From Streptomyces sp. CB02414 (GTDB taxonomy: Bacteria; Actinomycetota; Actinomycetes; Streptomycetales; Streptomycetaceae): a stretch of 64,000 nucleotides of DNA. The notes under the pieces were generated by a model. It was not told where the DNA came from, made no database searches, and worked only from the letters and a program-made list of their open reading frames with translations. The stretch is from the NCBI RefSeq assembly GCF_001905385.1, contig NZ_LIPF01000001.1, positions 796,765 to 860,764 of the forward strand. The letters run 5' to 3'. A program made the translations under genes and the position numbers. Positions 31,289 through 40,000 of this stretch are shown piece after piece; position 1 is the first letter of the stretch, and each line of letters starts with the position of its first letter.

Positions 31289-31984
31289 TCACTCGCCGCG
31301 GTACAGCTGGCGCTTGTCGATGTAGCGCACGACTCCGTCCGGCACCAGGTACCAGACGGGGTCGCCCTTGGCGACTCTCGCACGGCAGTCCGTGGAGGAG
31401 ATGGCGAGGGCGGGAACCTCGACCAGCGAGACGCCGCCCTTGGGGAGTCCGGCGTCCGTCAGCGTGTGACCGGGCCGGGTGACGCCGATGAAGTGGGCGA
31501 GGGAGAACAGCTCCTCGCTGTCGCGCCAGGTCAGGATCTGGGCGAGGGCGTCGGCGCCGGTGATGAAGAACAGGTCGGCGTCCGGGTTGAGCGCGCGCAG
31601 GTCGCGCAGGGTGTCCACGGTGTAGGTGGGGCCGCCGCGGTCGATGTCGATGCGGCTCACGGAGAACTGCGGGTTCTCGACGGTCGCCACGACCGTCATC
31701 AGGTAGCGGTCCTCGGCGGCGGAGACCGTGCGGTGGCTCTTCTGCCAGGGCTGCCCGGTGGGCACGAACACCACCTCGTCGAGGTGGAACTGTGCGGCGA
31801 CCTCGCTGGCCGCCACGAGGTGACCGTGGTGGATCGGGTCGAAGGTGCCGCCCATGACGCCGAGGCGGCGCTTGCCCGAGGGCGCCGGGCCGTTGCCCCG
31901 GCCGGTGGCGCGGACGGGCACCGCGCGGTTGTGCGTGCCGTGCGCCGGCGCGTGCGCCGTGTCGCGCGCCGGACCGGTAGGCAT
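31289..31984 (-). CDS. nadD: Nicotinate-nucleotide adenylyltransferase
   Basis: 231 residues. Joins nicotinate mononucleotide to AMP in NAD synthesis. The nucleotidyltransferase motif [12 protein letters not shown] is near residue 42, with the [13 protein letters not shown] (ISSTxxR) motif near the C-terminus. I start at ATG 31984, with GGGAGAG upstream; an ATG at 31999 has no ribosome site, and the longer frame is low-complexity. It heads the nadD-LCP-rsfS-phosphatase transcript. Confidence 0.95.
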   Translation of the reverse strand: MPTGPARDTAHAPAHGTHNRAVPVRATGRGNGPAPSGKRRLGVMGGTFDPIHHGHLVAASEVAAQFHLDEVVFVPTGQPWQKSHRTVSAAEDRYLMTVVATVENPQFSVSRIDIDRGGPTYTVDTLRDLRALNPDADLFFITGADALAQILTWRDSEELFSLAHFIGVTRPGHTLTDAGLPKGGVSLVEVPALAISSTDCRARVAKGDPVWYLVPDGVVRYIDKRQLYRGE

Positions 31985-32073
31985 GTCCTGCTCTCCCATG
32001 CGTGCAGACCCTACCGGCCCGGCGTGACGGCTCCTGCCGGGCCCACTGCCTGGGGGCCCACGGCCCCCCGTCC

Positions 32074-32241
32074 TCAGCGGTCGCGGTTGAACCGGGTGGT
32101 GATCCACAGGAGGAGCATCAGGATGACGAACGCGCCGATGCCGGTGAGGTAGGGGCTGAGACTCTCGTGGTTGCCGCCGTGACCCTCGCCACCCTCGGAG
32201 GCGAGGGTCACGATCTGGGCAGCGGTGCTGTGGAAGCTCAT
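32074..32241 (-). CDS. 55-residue single-pass membrane protein
   Basis: Too short for routine gene calling but well formed: ATG at 32241, TGA at 32074. A His/Gly/Glu-rich N-terminus ([11 protein letters not shown]) precedes one membrane helix ([19 protein letters not shown]) and a basic tail (NRDR), giving a cytoplasmic C-terminus. A similar 53-residue protein lies upstream, suggesting two small membrane proteins made together. Function unknown. Confidence 0.65.
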   Translation of the reverse strand: MSFHSTAAQIVTLASEGGEGHGGNHESLSPYLTGIGAFVILMLLLWITTRFNRDR

Positions 32242-32393
32242 CTTCGGCAGGACCTATCCGGTGTGGGCGGAATAAAGACGTCGCCTCATCGTATGCGGGC
32301 GCCTCGCGGGCGATCACGCCGACTCCGCCGTCGGGGAGGTCCGAGGGTGGTCCGGTGCGGGTCCGGTGCGGTCCGGGGAACCTTCGGGTGACG

Positions 32394-32555
32394 TCAGTCG
32401 TCCTTCCGGCTGTACCCCCGCAGCAGGAACCACGCGGTCAGCACACAGCCCACCACCATCACGATCAGCACGATCCGGAGCAGATTCCCCGGCCCCTGCT
32501 GCTCTGCCGCCGTCGCCGCGGCGGCGAGCCAGTCGGTGTGGGGGGTGTGCGCCAT
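32394..32555 (-). CDS. 53-residue single-pass membrane protein
   Basis: Starts [13 protein letters not shown] at ATG 32555, with AAGGAG 8 nt upstream; a longer frame adds Arg-rich shadow sequence. One membrane helix ([21 protein letters not shown]) and a charged tail (RGYSRKDD). Same orientation and similar design as the 55-residue gene at 32074-32241. Function unknown. Confidence 0.68.
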   Translation of the reverse strand: MAHTPHTDWLAAAATAAEQQGPGNLLRIVLIVMVVGCVLTAWFLLRGYSRKDD

Positions 32556-32697
32556 GACGGGACTCCTTCGCTGTACTGCCCGTCCACGGTATCTCCGCCT
32601 AGGCTGGGCTCGGCTTCGGGGGCGCAAAGGGCCGCACAAGGGTTAGTAAAGGCCCAGACATACGCACAGGCCACACACCACGCACATGGGGGAAGAC

Positions 32698-33864
32698 ATG
32701 TCCGACGGCCACCAGCACAACGGGCACGAGAACGTGCCGAGCAGGCAGCGCAGGCGCTTCCCCGGAATCTCCTCGCGTGCGTACGAGCACCCGGCCGACC
32801 GCAGCGCGCTGGTGGCGCTGCGCAGGCTGAGCGGCTTCGACACGGTGTTCAAGGCGCTGAGCGGCCTGCTGCCCGAGCGCAGCCTCAGGCTGCTGTTCCT
32901 GTCCGACTCGGTACGCGTCTCCGACCGGCAGTTCGCCCATCTGAACGTCATGCTGCGCGACGCCTGCTACATCCTGGACCTGGAGAAGGTCCCGGCGATG
33001 TACGTCAAGCAGGACCCGGCTCCGAACGCGATGTGCATCGGCCTGGACGAGCCGATCATCGTGGTCACCACGGGCCTGGTCGAGCTGCTGGACGAGGAGG
33101 AGATGCGGGCGGTCGTCGGGCACGAGGTCGGGCACGCGCTGTCCGGGCACGCGGTCTACCGGACCATCCTGCTCTTCCTGACCTCGCTCGCGGTCCGGGT
33201 CGCCTGGATCCCGCTGGGCAACGTGGCGATCATGGCGATCGTGACCGCGCTGCGCGAGTGGTTCCGCAAGTCGGAGCTGTCCGCCGACCGCGCGGGTCTG
33301 CTGGTCGGCCAGGACCTCCAGGCGTCCATGCGGGGCCTGATGAAGATCGCGGGCGGCAACCACCTGCACGAGATGAACGTGGACGCGTTCCTGGAGCAGG
33401 CCGACGAGTACGAGGCGGGCGGCGACCTGCGCGACTCCGTGCTGAAGATCCTCAACGTGCTGCCCCGTTCGCACCCCTTCACGACGGTGCGGGCCGCCGA
33501 GCTGAAGAAGTGGGCGGCCTCCCGGGACTACCAGCGGATCATGGACGGCCACTACCCGCGGCGCGACGAGGACAAGGACACCTCGGTGCGGGGTTCCTTC
33601 CGCGAGTCGGCGTCCAGCTACGCCACCCATGTGCGCGACTCCAAGGACCCGCTGATGAAGCTGGTGAACGACATCGCCGGCGGCGCCGGGGACCTCGGCG
33701 ACCGGATGCGGCGCGGCTTCGGCGGCTTCACGTCCTCGCAGCGACCGCCCAAGGACGAGGACGGGAAGGACGGGAACGGGTCGTCGTCCGAGGGGCCGGG
33801 GCCGGAGGGGACGCCGGGCGGTTCCGAGAGGCCGGACGACCGTCCGCCGGGCGGCGGCGTCTGA
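32698..33864 (+). CDS. M48-family zinc metallopeptidase
   Basis: About 388 residues. The zinc motif HEVGH (in VVGHEVGHALSGH) lies near residue 140 and the third ligand Glu is in SELSADRAGLL. Two hydrophobic helices follow the active site (TILLFLTSLAVRVAWIPLGNVAIMAIV), so it is membrane-bound like HtpX. The C-terminal tail is long, acidic and Gly/Ser/Pro-rich. ATG 32698 has GGGGGAAG just upstream; an ATG 12 bp earlier is possible. It runs convergently toward two envelope genes. Substrates unknown. Confidence 0.9.
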   Translation: MSDGHQHNGHENVPSRQRRRFPGISSRAYEHPADRSALVALRRLSGFDTVFKALSGLLPERSLRLLFLSDSVRVSDRQFAHLNVMLRDACYILDLEKVPAMYVKQDPAPNAMCIGLDEPIIVVTTGLVELLDEEEMRAVVGHEVGHALSGHAVYRTILLFLTSLAVRVAWIPLGNVAIMAIVTALREWFRKSELSADRAGLLVGQDLQASMRGLMKIAGGNHLHEMNVDAFLEQADEYEAGGDLRDSVLKILNVLPRSHPFTTVRAAELKKWAASRDYQRIMDGHYPRRDEDKDTSVRGSFRESASSYATHVRDSKDPLMKLVNDIAGGAGDLGDRMRRGFGGFTSSQRPPKDEDGKDGNGSSSEGPGPEGTPGGSERPDDRPPGGGV

Positions 33865-33913
33865 GAGGCCGCGGGGGCGCCCGAGAGGCCGTGGGGGCTC
33901 CTGAGGACAGGCC

Positions 33914-34984
33914 CTACACCGTCGGCTGGGCGCTCGCCGCGAGCGTGCCGCACAGGGCCTTGGGGTTGTCCTCGGTGTAGGGGTCGGTGCCGGCCGGGAG
34001 TCCGGTCCCGGCCGTCTGGCCGGCGAGCAGCGGGCGCAGGTGGCCGGCCGGGTCGTGGGCGCAGGAGAGCGGTCCGGCCTGGACGTGGGAGGCGACGAGC
34101 TGTGTCTGCCGCAGGCGCAGGTCGTCCCGGTCGAAGCGGAAGTGCAGTTCGCGCCGGACGGTGAACAGGGACGTCTCCGCCCGGTCGTCGCCGGCGGGCC
34201 GCAGCGGATACACCATGGTGTGGTCGGCCGTGACCTCCAGCGTGGAGGCGTCGGTCTCCGTGAACCGCATGCTGCCGTGCACCCGGATCTCGGCGTCGGC
34301 CAGCTCGGTGCGGGCGGGATCGAAGCGCACCAGCCATCCGGTGGCCGCGTGCCGGCCGTCCGGGGTGGGCCTCTCGAAGCTCCGGTCGAACTGTTCCAGC
34401 TGGGCCGGGTCGAGCAGCACCCGTACCGACCGGACCTCCTCGCCGCCGAGCACGTCCGGGTCCAGCGCCGAGCGGACGATGTACTGCTTGGCGGTGGTCA
34501 GTGCGTTCATCACCTGGTCGTCCGAGAAGTGCGCGGTGCGGTGGTGGCCCGGCAGCGGGACGCCCTTCGCCGCGGTCCGGAACTCGGCGGCGGGGCTGTG
34601 CTCGTACAGGTGGGCGGCGTCGGCCGCGCCGGGCACCTCGCCCTGCGGGGCGAGCGGGACGACGGTCATCCGCACCGGCTCGGCGGGCCGCTGGGTGGCG
34701 GGGCTCTGGTACGGGTGCCGTACGCCCATGTAGAGGGCGGTGCCGACGGCGACGGCGACGAGGACGACGAGGATCAGGGCCTGCCGGGAGAGGCCGGCCC
34801 GACGCAGCGGGGTGCGGCGGCGTACGGCGTGCGCGTGGTCGGCCATGCGCTCCTGGGCGGAGAACTCCTCCAGCCGGGCAGCGCGGACGAACGACTCGTC
34901 GAAGACGACGGATCGGTATTCGTCCTCTCCGCCTCCGGGGGAGCCCTCGGGCGTCCCTCCGGGCGGGTCGCCAAGCCCTGCCAT
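33914..34984 (-). CDS. Single-pass envelope protein with SVVFDE N-terminal motif
   Basis: 356 residues. An N-terminal DEYRSVVFDESFVRAARLEE segment, a membrane helix (ALILVVLVAVAVGTALYMGV, about residues 70-90) and a large extracellular domain of unknown fold. That domain contains YIVRSALDPDVL, VRVLLDPAQLEQFDRSF and a C-terminal segment with two cysteines (LSCAHD and ALCGTL), perhaps a disulfide. I do not recognise a characterised family. The S. coelicolor equivalent would be SCO2583 by position. It follows the 35071-35649 gene, which shares its N-terminal motif. Confidence 0.78.
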   Translation of the reverse strand: MAGLGDPPGGTPEGSPGGGEDEYRSVVFDESFVRAARLEEFSAQERMADHAHAVRRRTPLRRAGLSRQALILVVLVAVAVGTALYMGVRHPYQSPATQRPAEPVRMTVVPLAPQGEVPGAADAAHLYEHSPAAEFRTAAKGVPLPGHHRTAHFSDDQVMNALTTAKQYIVRSALDPDVLGGEEVRSVRVLLDPAQLEQFDRSFERPTPDGRHAATGWLVRFDPARTELADAEIRVHGSMRFTETDASTLEVTADHTMVYPLRPAGDDRAETSLFTVRRELHFRFDRDDLRLRQTQLVASHVQAGPLSCAHDPAGHLRPLLAGQTAGTGLPAGTDPYTEDNPKALCGTLAASAQPTV

Positions 34985-35070
34985 ACCTTCAGGGTTGGTC
35001 TGCCCGGGGCCCGGTAAACGCGCCGCCGCGGGTCAAGTCGGGACAGCTTCCGAGCCGCCGGGCGAGCAGG

Positions 35071-35649
35071 TCAGGGGCTGTGCGGGATGACCGGGACGGC
35101 GGGCTGGGAGTAGTCGGCGGAGGCCGACGGCGTCACCTTGCCGCCCTGCTCGGGACCGGTGGAGGCGGGTGAGGCCGGTGGGGGCACCTGCTGGGTGCCG
35201 CTGCCCGATGAGGCGCCGCGGTAGACGGCCGCGAAGGCCAGCGCGACCATGCCGACGCCCATCACGACGGCGAGCATCCAGGCGACCGGCCGGTGCCAGC
35301 GGACCTGCTTGCCGGTGGCCGGCGGGGCGCCGTAGGGGCGGTCCAGGAGGTCGCGGTCGTCGTCCGGGTCGTCGAGGTCGGGATCATGGCCGAAATCGCC
35401 GTACCCGTCGTCGTAGCGCTCGGCTCTGCTGCGGCCGCGGCGGGCCGCTTCCGCCTCGGTGGCCTCGGCTCTGGCCTCGGCGGCGGCCAGGAGGCGTTCG
35501 ACGGCGGACGGCTCGTGCACCGCGGCCGCCTGTACGAATGCCTCGTCGAAGACCACGGAGGCGAACTCTTCGTCCGACACCCCGTGGTCGTGGTCGTCGT
35601 CGGGCTCCCAGCCGTCAGGGAACGGCCTACCCCCCACGTCCTCCGGCAC
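35071..35649 (-). CDS. Single-pass membrane protein with SVVFDE N-terminal motif
   Basis: 192 residues. An N-terminal EEFASVVFDEAFVQAA segment nearly repeats the one in the next gene. A helical charged middle (AERYDDGYGDFG...DDPDDD), one membrane helix (AWMLAVVMGVGMVALAFAAVY, about residues 126-146) and a short Pro/Ser-rich external tail follow. By position it matches S. coelicolor SCO2584, which I recall being placed in the spore-wall synthesising complex; treat that as a lead. Start GTG 35649. Confidence 0.78.
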   Translation of the reverse strand: MPEDVGGRPFPDGWEPDDDHDHGVSDEEFASVVFDEAFVQAAAVHEPSAVERLLAAAEARAEATEAEAARRGRSRAERYDDGYGDFGHDPDLDDPDDDRDLLDRPYGAPPATGKQVRWHRPVAWMLAVVMGVGMVALAFAAVYRGASSGSGTQQVPPPASPASTGPEQGGKVTPSASADYSQPAVPVIPHSP

Positions 35650-35782
35650 GGGTCCAGAGTAGACCTGGGGGGTCGATTTGGGCAGACGGCGGGGAAATTC
35701 ATCCGGTGGGTGAGATGCCCCGATCGGGTCACGGGCGCGTGGCGTCCACTCTCGGCGTGCGCCGTGGGCGCGGCGCCGGCCG

Positions 35783-37069
35783 TCAGCGCCGTACGTGCCC
35801 GTCGCCGGTGACGATGTACTTGGTGCTGGTCAGCTCCGGCAGGCCCATCGGACCCCGGGCGTGGAGCTTCTGCGTGGAGATGCCGATCTCGGCGCCGAAG
35901 CCGAACTGGCCGCCGTCGGTGAAGCGCGTCGAGGCGTTCACGGCGACGGTGGTGGAGTCGACCAGCTGGGTGAAGCGGCGGGCGGCCTGCTGCGAGGTCG
36001 TCACGATCGCCTCGGTGTGGCCGGAGGTCCACAACCGGATGTGCTCGACGGCCTTGTCGAGGGAGTCGACGACGGCCGCGGCGATGTCGTACGACAGGTA
36101 CTCGGTCTCCCAGTCCTCCGGCGTGGCCTCGACGGCCGTCACCTTCGAGTCCTCGGCGTACGCCATGACCCGCTCGTCGGCGTGCACGGTGACGCCGGCC
36201 TCGGCGAGGGCGTCCAGGGCGCGGGGCAGGAAGTCGGCGGCGATGTCCTGGTGGACCAGGAGGGTCTCGGCGGCGTTGCAGACGCCGACCCGCTGGGCCT
36301 TGGAGTTGACGAGGATGTCGACGGCCGTGTCGAGGTCGGCCTGGGCGTCGACGTAGACGTGGCAGTTGCCGGTGCCGGTCTCGATGACGGGGACGGTGGA
36401 CTCCTGGACGACGGTGTTGATCAGCGAGGCGCCACCGCGCGGGATGAGCACGTCGACCAGGCCGCGGGCCCGCATCAGCTCGCGCACGCTCTCGCGGCTC
36501 TCGCCGGGCACCAGCTGCACGGCGTCGGCGGGCAGCCCGGCCCCGCCCACGGCGTCGCGGAGGACCCGGACGAGGGCGGTGTTGGACTGGTAGGCGGAGG
36601 AGGAACCGCGCAGCAGCACCGCGTTGCCGGACTTCAGACAGAGGGCGGCGGCGTCGACGGTGACGTTGGGCCGGCCCTCGTAGATGATGCCGACGACGCC
36701 GAGCGGCACGCGGACCTGGCGCAGGTCGATGCCGTTGGGGAGGGTGTTGCCGCGCACGACCTCGCCGACCGGGTCGGGCAGGGCGACGACGTCCCGCACG
36801 TCGGAGGCGATGGCACGGACCCGCTCCGGGGTCAGCGTCAGCCGGTCGACGATGGCCTCGCTGGTCCCGGCGGCGCGGGCCTTGGCCACGTCCTGGGCGT
36901 TGGCCTCGACGATCTCGCTGGTACGGACCTCCAGCGCGTCCGCGACGGCGAGCAGCGCGTCGTCCTTGGCGGCCCGCGGCAGCGGCGCGAGGTCGGCCGC
37001 GGCGGCCTTGGCCCGGTAGGCGGCCCGGGTGACCGGGGACATCGAGTCGTACGGCGAGAGCGTGGTCAT
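35783..37069 (-). CDS. proA: Glutamate-5-semialdehyde dehydrogenase (gamma-glutamyl phosphate reductase)
   Basis: 428 residues; second step of proline synthesis, reducing glutamyl-5-phosphate with [26 protein letters not shown] (nucleotide-binding), the catalytic-Cys region [13 protein letters not shown] near residue 260 and the C-terminal [23 protein letters not shown] are all family hallmarks. The longer frame to 37264 adds only low-complexity sequence, so ATG 37069 is used. Here proA and proB are separated by about 1.5 kb, not adjacent. Confidence 0.97.
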   Translation of the reverse strand: MTTLSPYDSMSPVTRAAYRAKAAAADLAPLPRAAKDDALLAVADALEVRTSEIVEANAQDVAKARAAGTSEAIVDRLTLTPERVRAIASDVRDVVALPDPVGEVVRGNTLPNGIDLRQVRVPLGVVGIIYEGRPNVTVDAAALCLKSGNAVLLRGSSSAYQSNTALVRVLRDAVGGAGLPADAVQLVPGESRESVRELMRARGLVDVLIPRGGASLINTVVQESTVPVIETGTGNCHVYVDAQADLDTAVDILVNSKAQRVGVCNAAETLLVHQDIAADFLPRALDALAEAGVTVHADERVMAYAEDSKVTAVEATPEDWETEYLSYDIAAAVVDSLDKAVEHIRLWTSGHTEAIVTTSQQAARRFTQLVDSTTVAVNASTRFTDGGQFGFGAEIGISTQKLHARGPMGLPELTSTKYIVTGDGHVRR

Positions 37070-37149
37070 GGGGGAAGCGTAGTAGCCCGGACGGGGCCGC
37101 CCACCGGTCGTCCCAAACCCCGAGACATGCGCCGGACGCGGCGAAAAGG

Positions 37150-37620
37150 GACGGACCGGGGCCCGTGTCCGGTTTCCGGTCGCGGCTCGGGGAGGCGAGC
37201 CCGGTGGCGCGGGGGCGGGGCCGGCGGCGGCGTGGGAGCACCCCCGGCGGCTCGGGACGGCCAAGCGGCCGGGGGCGGTCAGGCGGCGCGGCGGCGGTCA
37301 GGCGGCGCAGGGTGACGCGGGAGCGGCCCAGTGGCTCGGGGGCGGCCCGGCGGTCCGGCGGCCCGGCGGCCCGGCGGTCCGGCGGCCCGGCGGTCCGGCG
37401 GCCCGGCGGTCCGGCGGCGCGGGGACGGTCCGGCGGTGCGGGAGCGGCCCGGCGGCCGGGCGGCGCGGGAGCGCAGGGACGGCACGGGGCGAGGCGCGGG
37501 AGCAGCCCCGGCGGCTCGGAGGCGGCCCGGCGATCGCGGCGGCGCGGAGGCAACCCGGCGGCGCGGGGACGGTCCGGTGGCTCGGGGACGCGGGAGCGGC
37601 CCGCGACGTAGGGGCGGCCG
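37150..37620. repeat. Low-complexity G/C-rich repeat region between proA and the next gene
   Basis: About 840 bp (37070-37907) holds no convincing gene. Its core at 37341-37418 is a near-perfect tandem repeat of the 8-mer-based unit CGGCGGCCCGGCGGTC, and related GGC/GCGG words continue to about 37620. All frames through it are open but produce only Arg/Pro/Gly/Ala repeats, which I take as a by-product of composition. Promoters for the minus-strand proA gene should lie at its left edge. Confidence 0.8.
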
Positions 37621-37907
37621 GGGGGCTGATGCAGCGCTGGGATGGCGGGGGCGCTGAGGGGGGGGGCGGCGCGGCGGGCGTCCCGGGCGCCGGTCGGTGC
37701 CGCGCTTCGGGGTGGACCGCTGTCGGATATAGCCGGGCGCCACCGTGCGCCGGCCGGTCGTGGGATGCCCGGGGCCACCTGTGCCGAGCGTCCCCTGCCC
37801 ACCTCGCACCACAGACACGGACCGGTGCCGTGGGACCTGCGAGCACAGACGCCGAGCGCTCCCGACGGGCCCCGCACGATGAACACGGAGCGAGCGCGGG
37901 CAGCCCC

Positions 37908-38393
37908 CTAGAACGGGTGGACCCCCACCGGTGTCGCCGGGGCCGGTCCGTAGCCGGCGGCGATGCGCTGATGGTAGGTGGCCCGGTCGATGACCTCGAG
38001 GCCGACGATCTCCCAGGGCGGCAGCCCCGCGGTCTGCCGGTGCTCTCCCCACAGGCGCAGGGCGACGGCGGCGGCGTCGTGCAGGTCGCGGGCCTCCTCC
38101 CAGTACCGGATCTCGGCATGGTCGTCGGCGTAGCGGCTGGTCAGCAGGAAGGGGTGGTCGTGGGCGAGCTGTTCCAGGGCTCGGCGGACCTCGGACAGCG
38201 GGGCGCGGGCGCCCGAGACGCTGAGCGTGACGTGCCACAGGCGCGGGGTGTGCTCGGGTTCGCCGCTCCGGAAGCGGTCACCGGCCGCAACGCTGGTCAG
38301 GGGGCGTTCCTCGCCGGCCGCGCGGGGTACCTTGCGGGCGCCGCCTCCCGGGCGGGCGCGGGACGCCGCCGTTCCAGGGCGCACTCCGCTCAC
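37908..38393 (-). CDS. Conserved hypothetical protein
   Basis: 161 residues from the GTG at 38393, with AAGGAGG 6 nt upstream. The first 45 residues are basic and Gly/Ala-rich; a compact domain follows: LWHVTLSVSG, VRRALEQLAHDHPFLLTSRY, HAEIRYWEEARDLHDAAAVALRLWGEH and WEIVGLEVIDR. It reads like a small alpha/beta domain. I do not recognise a characterised family. It lies upstream of the repeat region and downstream of proB on the same strand, with a 136-bp gap to proB. Confidence 0.7.
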   Translation of the reverse strand: MSGVRPGTAASRARPGGGARKVPRAAGEERPLTSVAAGDRFRSGEPEHTPRLWHVTLSVSGARAPLSEVRRALEQLAHDHPFLLTSRYADDHAEIRYWEEARDLHDAAAVALRLWGEHRQTAGLPPWEIVGLEVIDRATYHQRIAAGYGPAPATPVGVHPF

Positions 38394-38529
38394 GACGGCC
38401 TCCTTCACGCACACTGCTGAGCCCGGTGGTCGGCCGGGCCTGTCCGTGAAGGAAAGTTGAGCAGGCCTCGCAAGATCGCGGGGCGGTTTTGCGGAACGTA
38501 CACCACCGATTCGGGGACGTTTCGGCCCA

Positions 38530-39657
38530 TTACGGGTGCAGGATCACCAGATCGTCCCTGTGTACGACCTCACGCTCGTACGCCTGTCCGAGTTCGCGCG
38601 CCAGCTCCCGGGTGGAGCGGCCGAGCAGCCGGGGCAGCTCCTTGGCGTCGAAGTTGACCAGTCCCCGGGCGACCGCGCGGCCCGCCCCGTCCCGCAGTTC
38701 GACGGGCTCGCCCGCGGCGAAGTCGCCCTCGACGCCGGCGATGCCGGCCGGCAGCAGCGACTTGCGGCCCTCGACGACCGCGCGTACCGCCCCGTCGTCG
38801 AGGACCAGGGCGCCCTGCGGGGTGGAGGCGTGCTGGAGCCACAGCAGCCGGTCGGCGGAGCGTTTGCCGGTGGCGTGGAAGTAGGTGCCGGTGTCGCCGC
38901 CGGCCAGGGCGTCGGCGGCGTGGACGGCGCTGGTCAGCACCACTGGGATGCCGGCGGCGGCGGCGATCCGGGCCGCCTCGACCTTGGTGACCATGCCGCC
39001 GGTGCCGACGCCCGCCTTGCCGGCGCTGCCGATCTCGATGTCCGCGAGGTCGGCCGGTGCGCGCACCTCGGCGATCCGCGAGGTGCCGGGCCTGCTCGGG
39101 TCTCCGTCGTAGACGCCGTCCACGTCGGAGAGCAGCACCAGCAGGTCGGCGCGGACCAGGTGGGCGACGAGGGCGGCGAGCCGGTCGTTGTCGCCGAAGC
39201 GGATCTCGTCGGTGGCGACGGTGTCGTTCTCGTTGACGATCGGGAAGGCGCCCATCGCCAGCAGCTTGTCGAGGGTGCGGGAGGCGTTGCGGTGGTGGGC
39301 GCGGCGGCTCATGTCGTCGCTGGTCAGCAGCACCTGGCCGACGCGGACGCCGTAGCGGGCGAAGGAGGCGGTGTAGCGGGCGACCAGCAGGCCCTGGCCG
39401 ACGCTGGCGGCGGCCTGCTGGCGGGCCAGGTCCGTCGGGCGGCGGCGCAGACCCAGCGGGGCGAGACCGGCGGCGATAGCGCCGGAGGAGACGAGGACGA
39501 TCTCCCGCTCCCCGCCGCTGCGGACCTTCGCGAGGACGTCGACGAGCGCGTCGACCCGGTCGGCGTCCAGGCCGCCGGCCGCGGTGGTCAGCGAGGAGGA
39601 ACCGACCTTGACGACGATCCTGCGGGCCTCGCCCACGGCCTGCCTTGCCCCAGCCAC
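38530..39657 (-). CDS. proB: Glutamate 5-kinase
   Basis: 375 residues; first and feedback-regulated step of proline synthesis. The amino-acid kinase core (IVVKVGSSSLT, VSSGAIAAG, NENDTVATDEIRFGDND, LLSDVDGVYDGDPS, GTGGMVTKVEAA) spans residues 13-260, and a C-terminal PUA domain (about 285-370) follows. Start GTG 39657. It diverges from the membrane transferase gene at 40001; the 343 bp between shows no gene and should hold both promoters. Confidence 0.97.
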   Translation of the reverse strand: MAGARQAVGEARRIVVKVGSSSLTTAAGGLDADRVDALVDVLAKVRSGGEREIVLVSSGAIAAGLAPLGLRRRPTDLARQQAAASVGQGLLVARYTASFARYGVRVGQVLLTSDDMSRRAHHRNASRTLDKLLAMGAFPIVNENDTVATDEIRFGDNDRLAALVAHLVRADLLVLLSDVDGVYDGDPSRPGTSRIAEVRAPADLADIEIGSAGKAGVGTGGMVTKVEAARIAAAAGIPVVLTSAVHAADALAGGDTGTYFHATGKRSADRLLWLQHASTPQGALVLDDGAVRAVVEGRKSLLPAGIAGVEGDFAAGEPVELRDGAGRAVARGLVNFDAKELPRLLGRSTRELARELGQAYEREVVHRDDLVILHP

Positions 39658-40000
39658 TGTTGCCGCCCGTCCTTCCCCGTCGACGCGCGCCCGTCCGGGC
39701 GCCCGCCAGGCAATCTACGCGAAGCGGATCGCGCCCCGCGCCGCGGTCCAGGCTGCGGACAGCTCGTCCGGCCAGGCTCCCGCACCGACCGCCGCGGGCG
39801 ACCACACCGACCGCACCAACCGCCGGAGCGGTCCGCACCGACGACCACAGCCGACCCGCACCAGCCCGCCACAACGACCCGCGCCGACCGCCGGAGGCAC
39901 CCCGCGCCAACGCCCCGGCCAACACGTGCGTGTCGTCGGGAGGTCGCCGTGCGTTAACCCGTATGTCCGATGCGCGACGAGCAAGCCTGGAGCGACCGCA

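Noticed and set aside
37150..37620. Arg/Pro repeat protein encoded on either strand
   Set aside because: All frames are open here because of composition; no conserved segment or ribosome site.
39661..40000. Extension of the TagF-like protein into the proB promoter region
   Set aside because: The added 139 residues are Pro/Arg/Thr low-complexity and overlap proB; the GTG at 40001 has a ribosome site.
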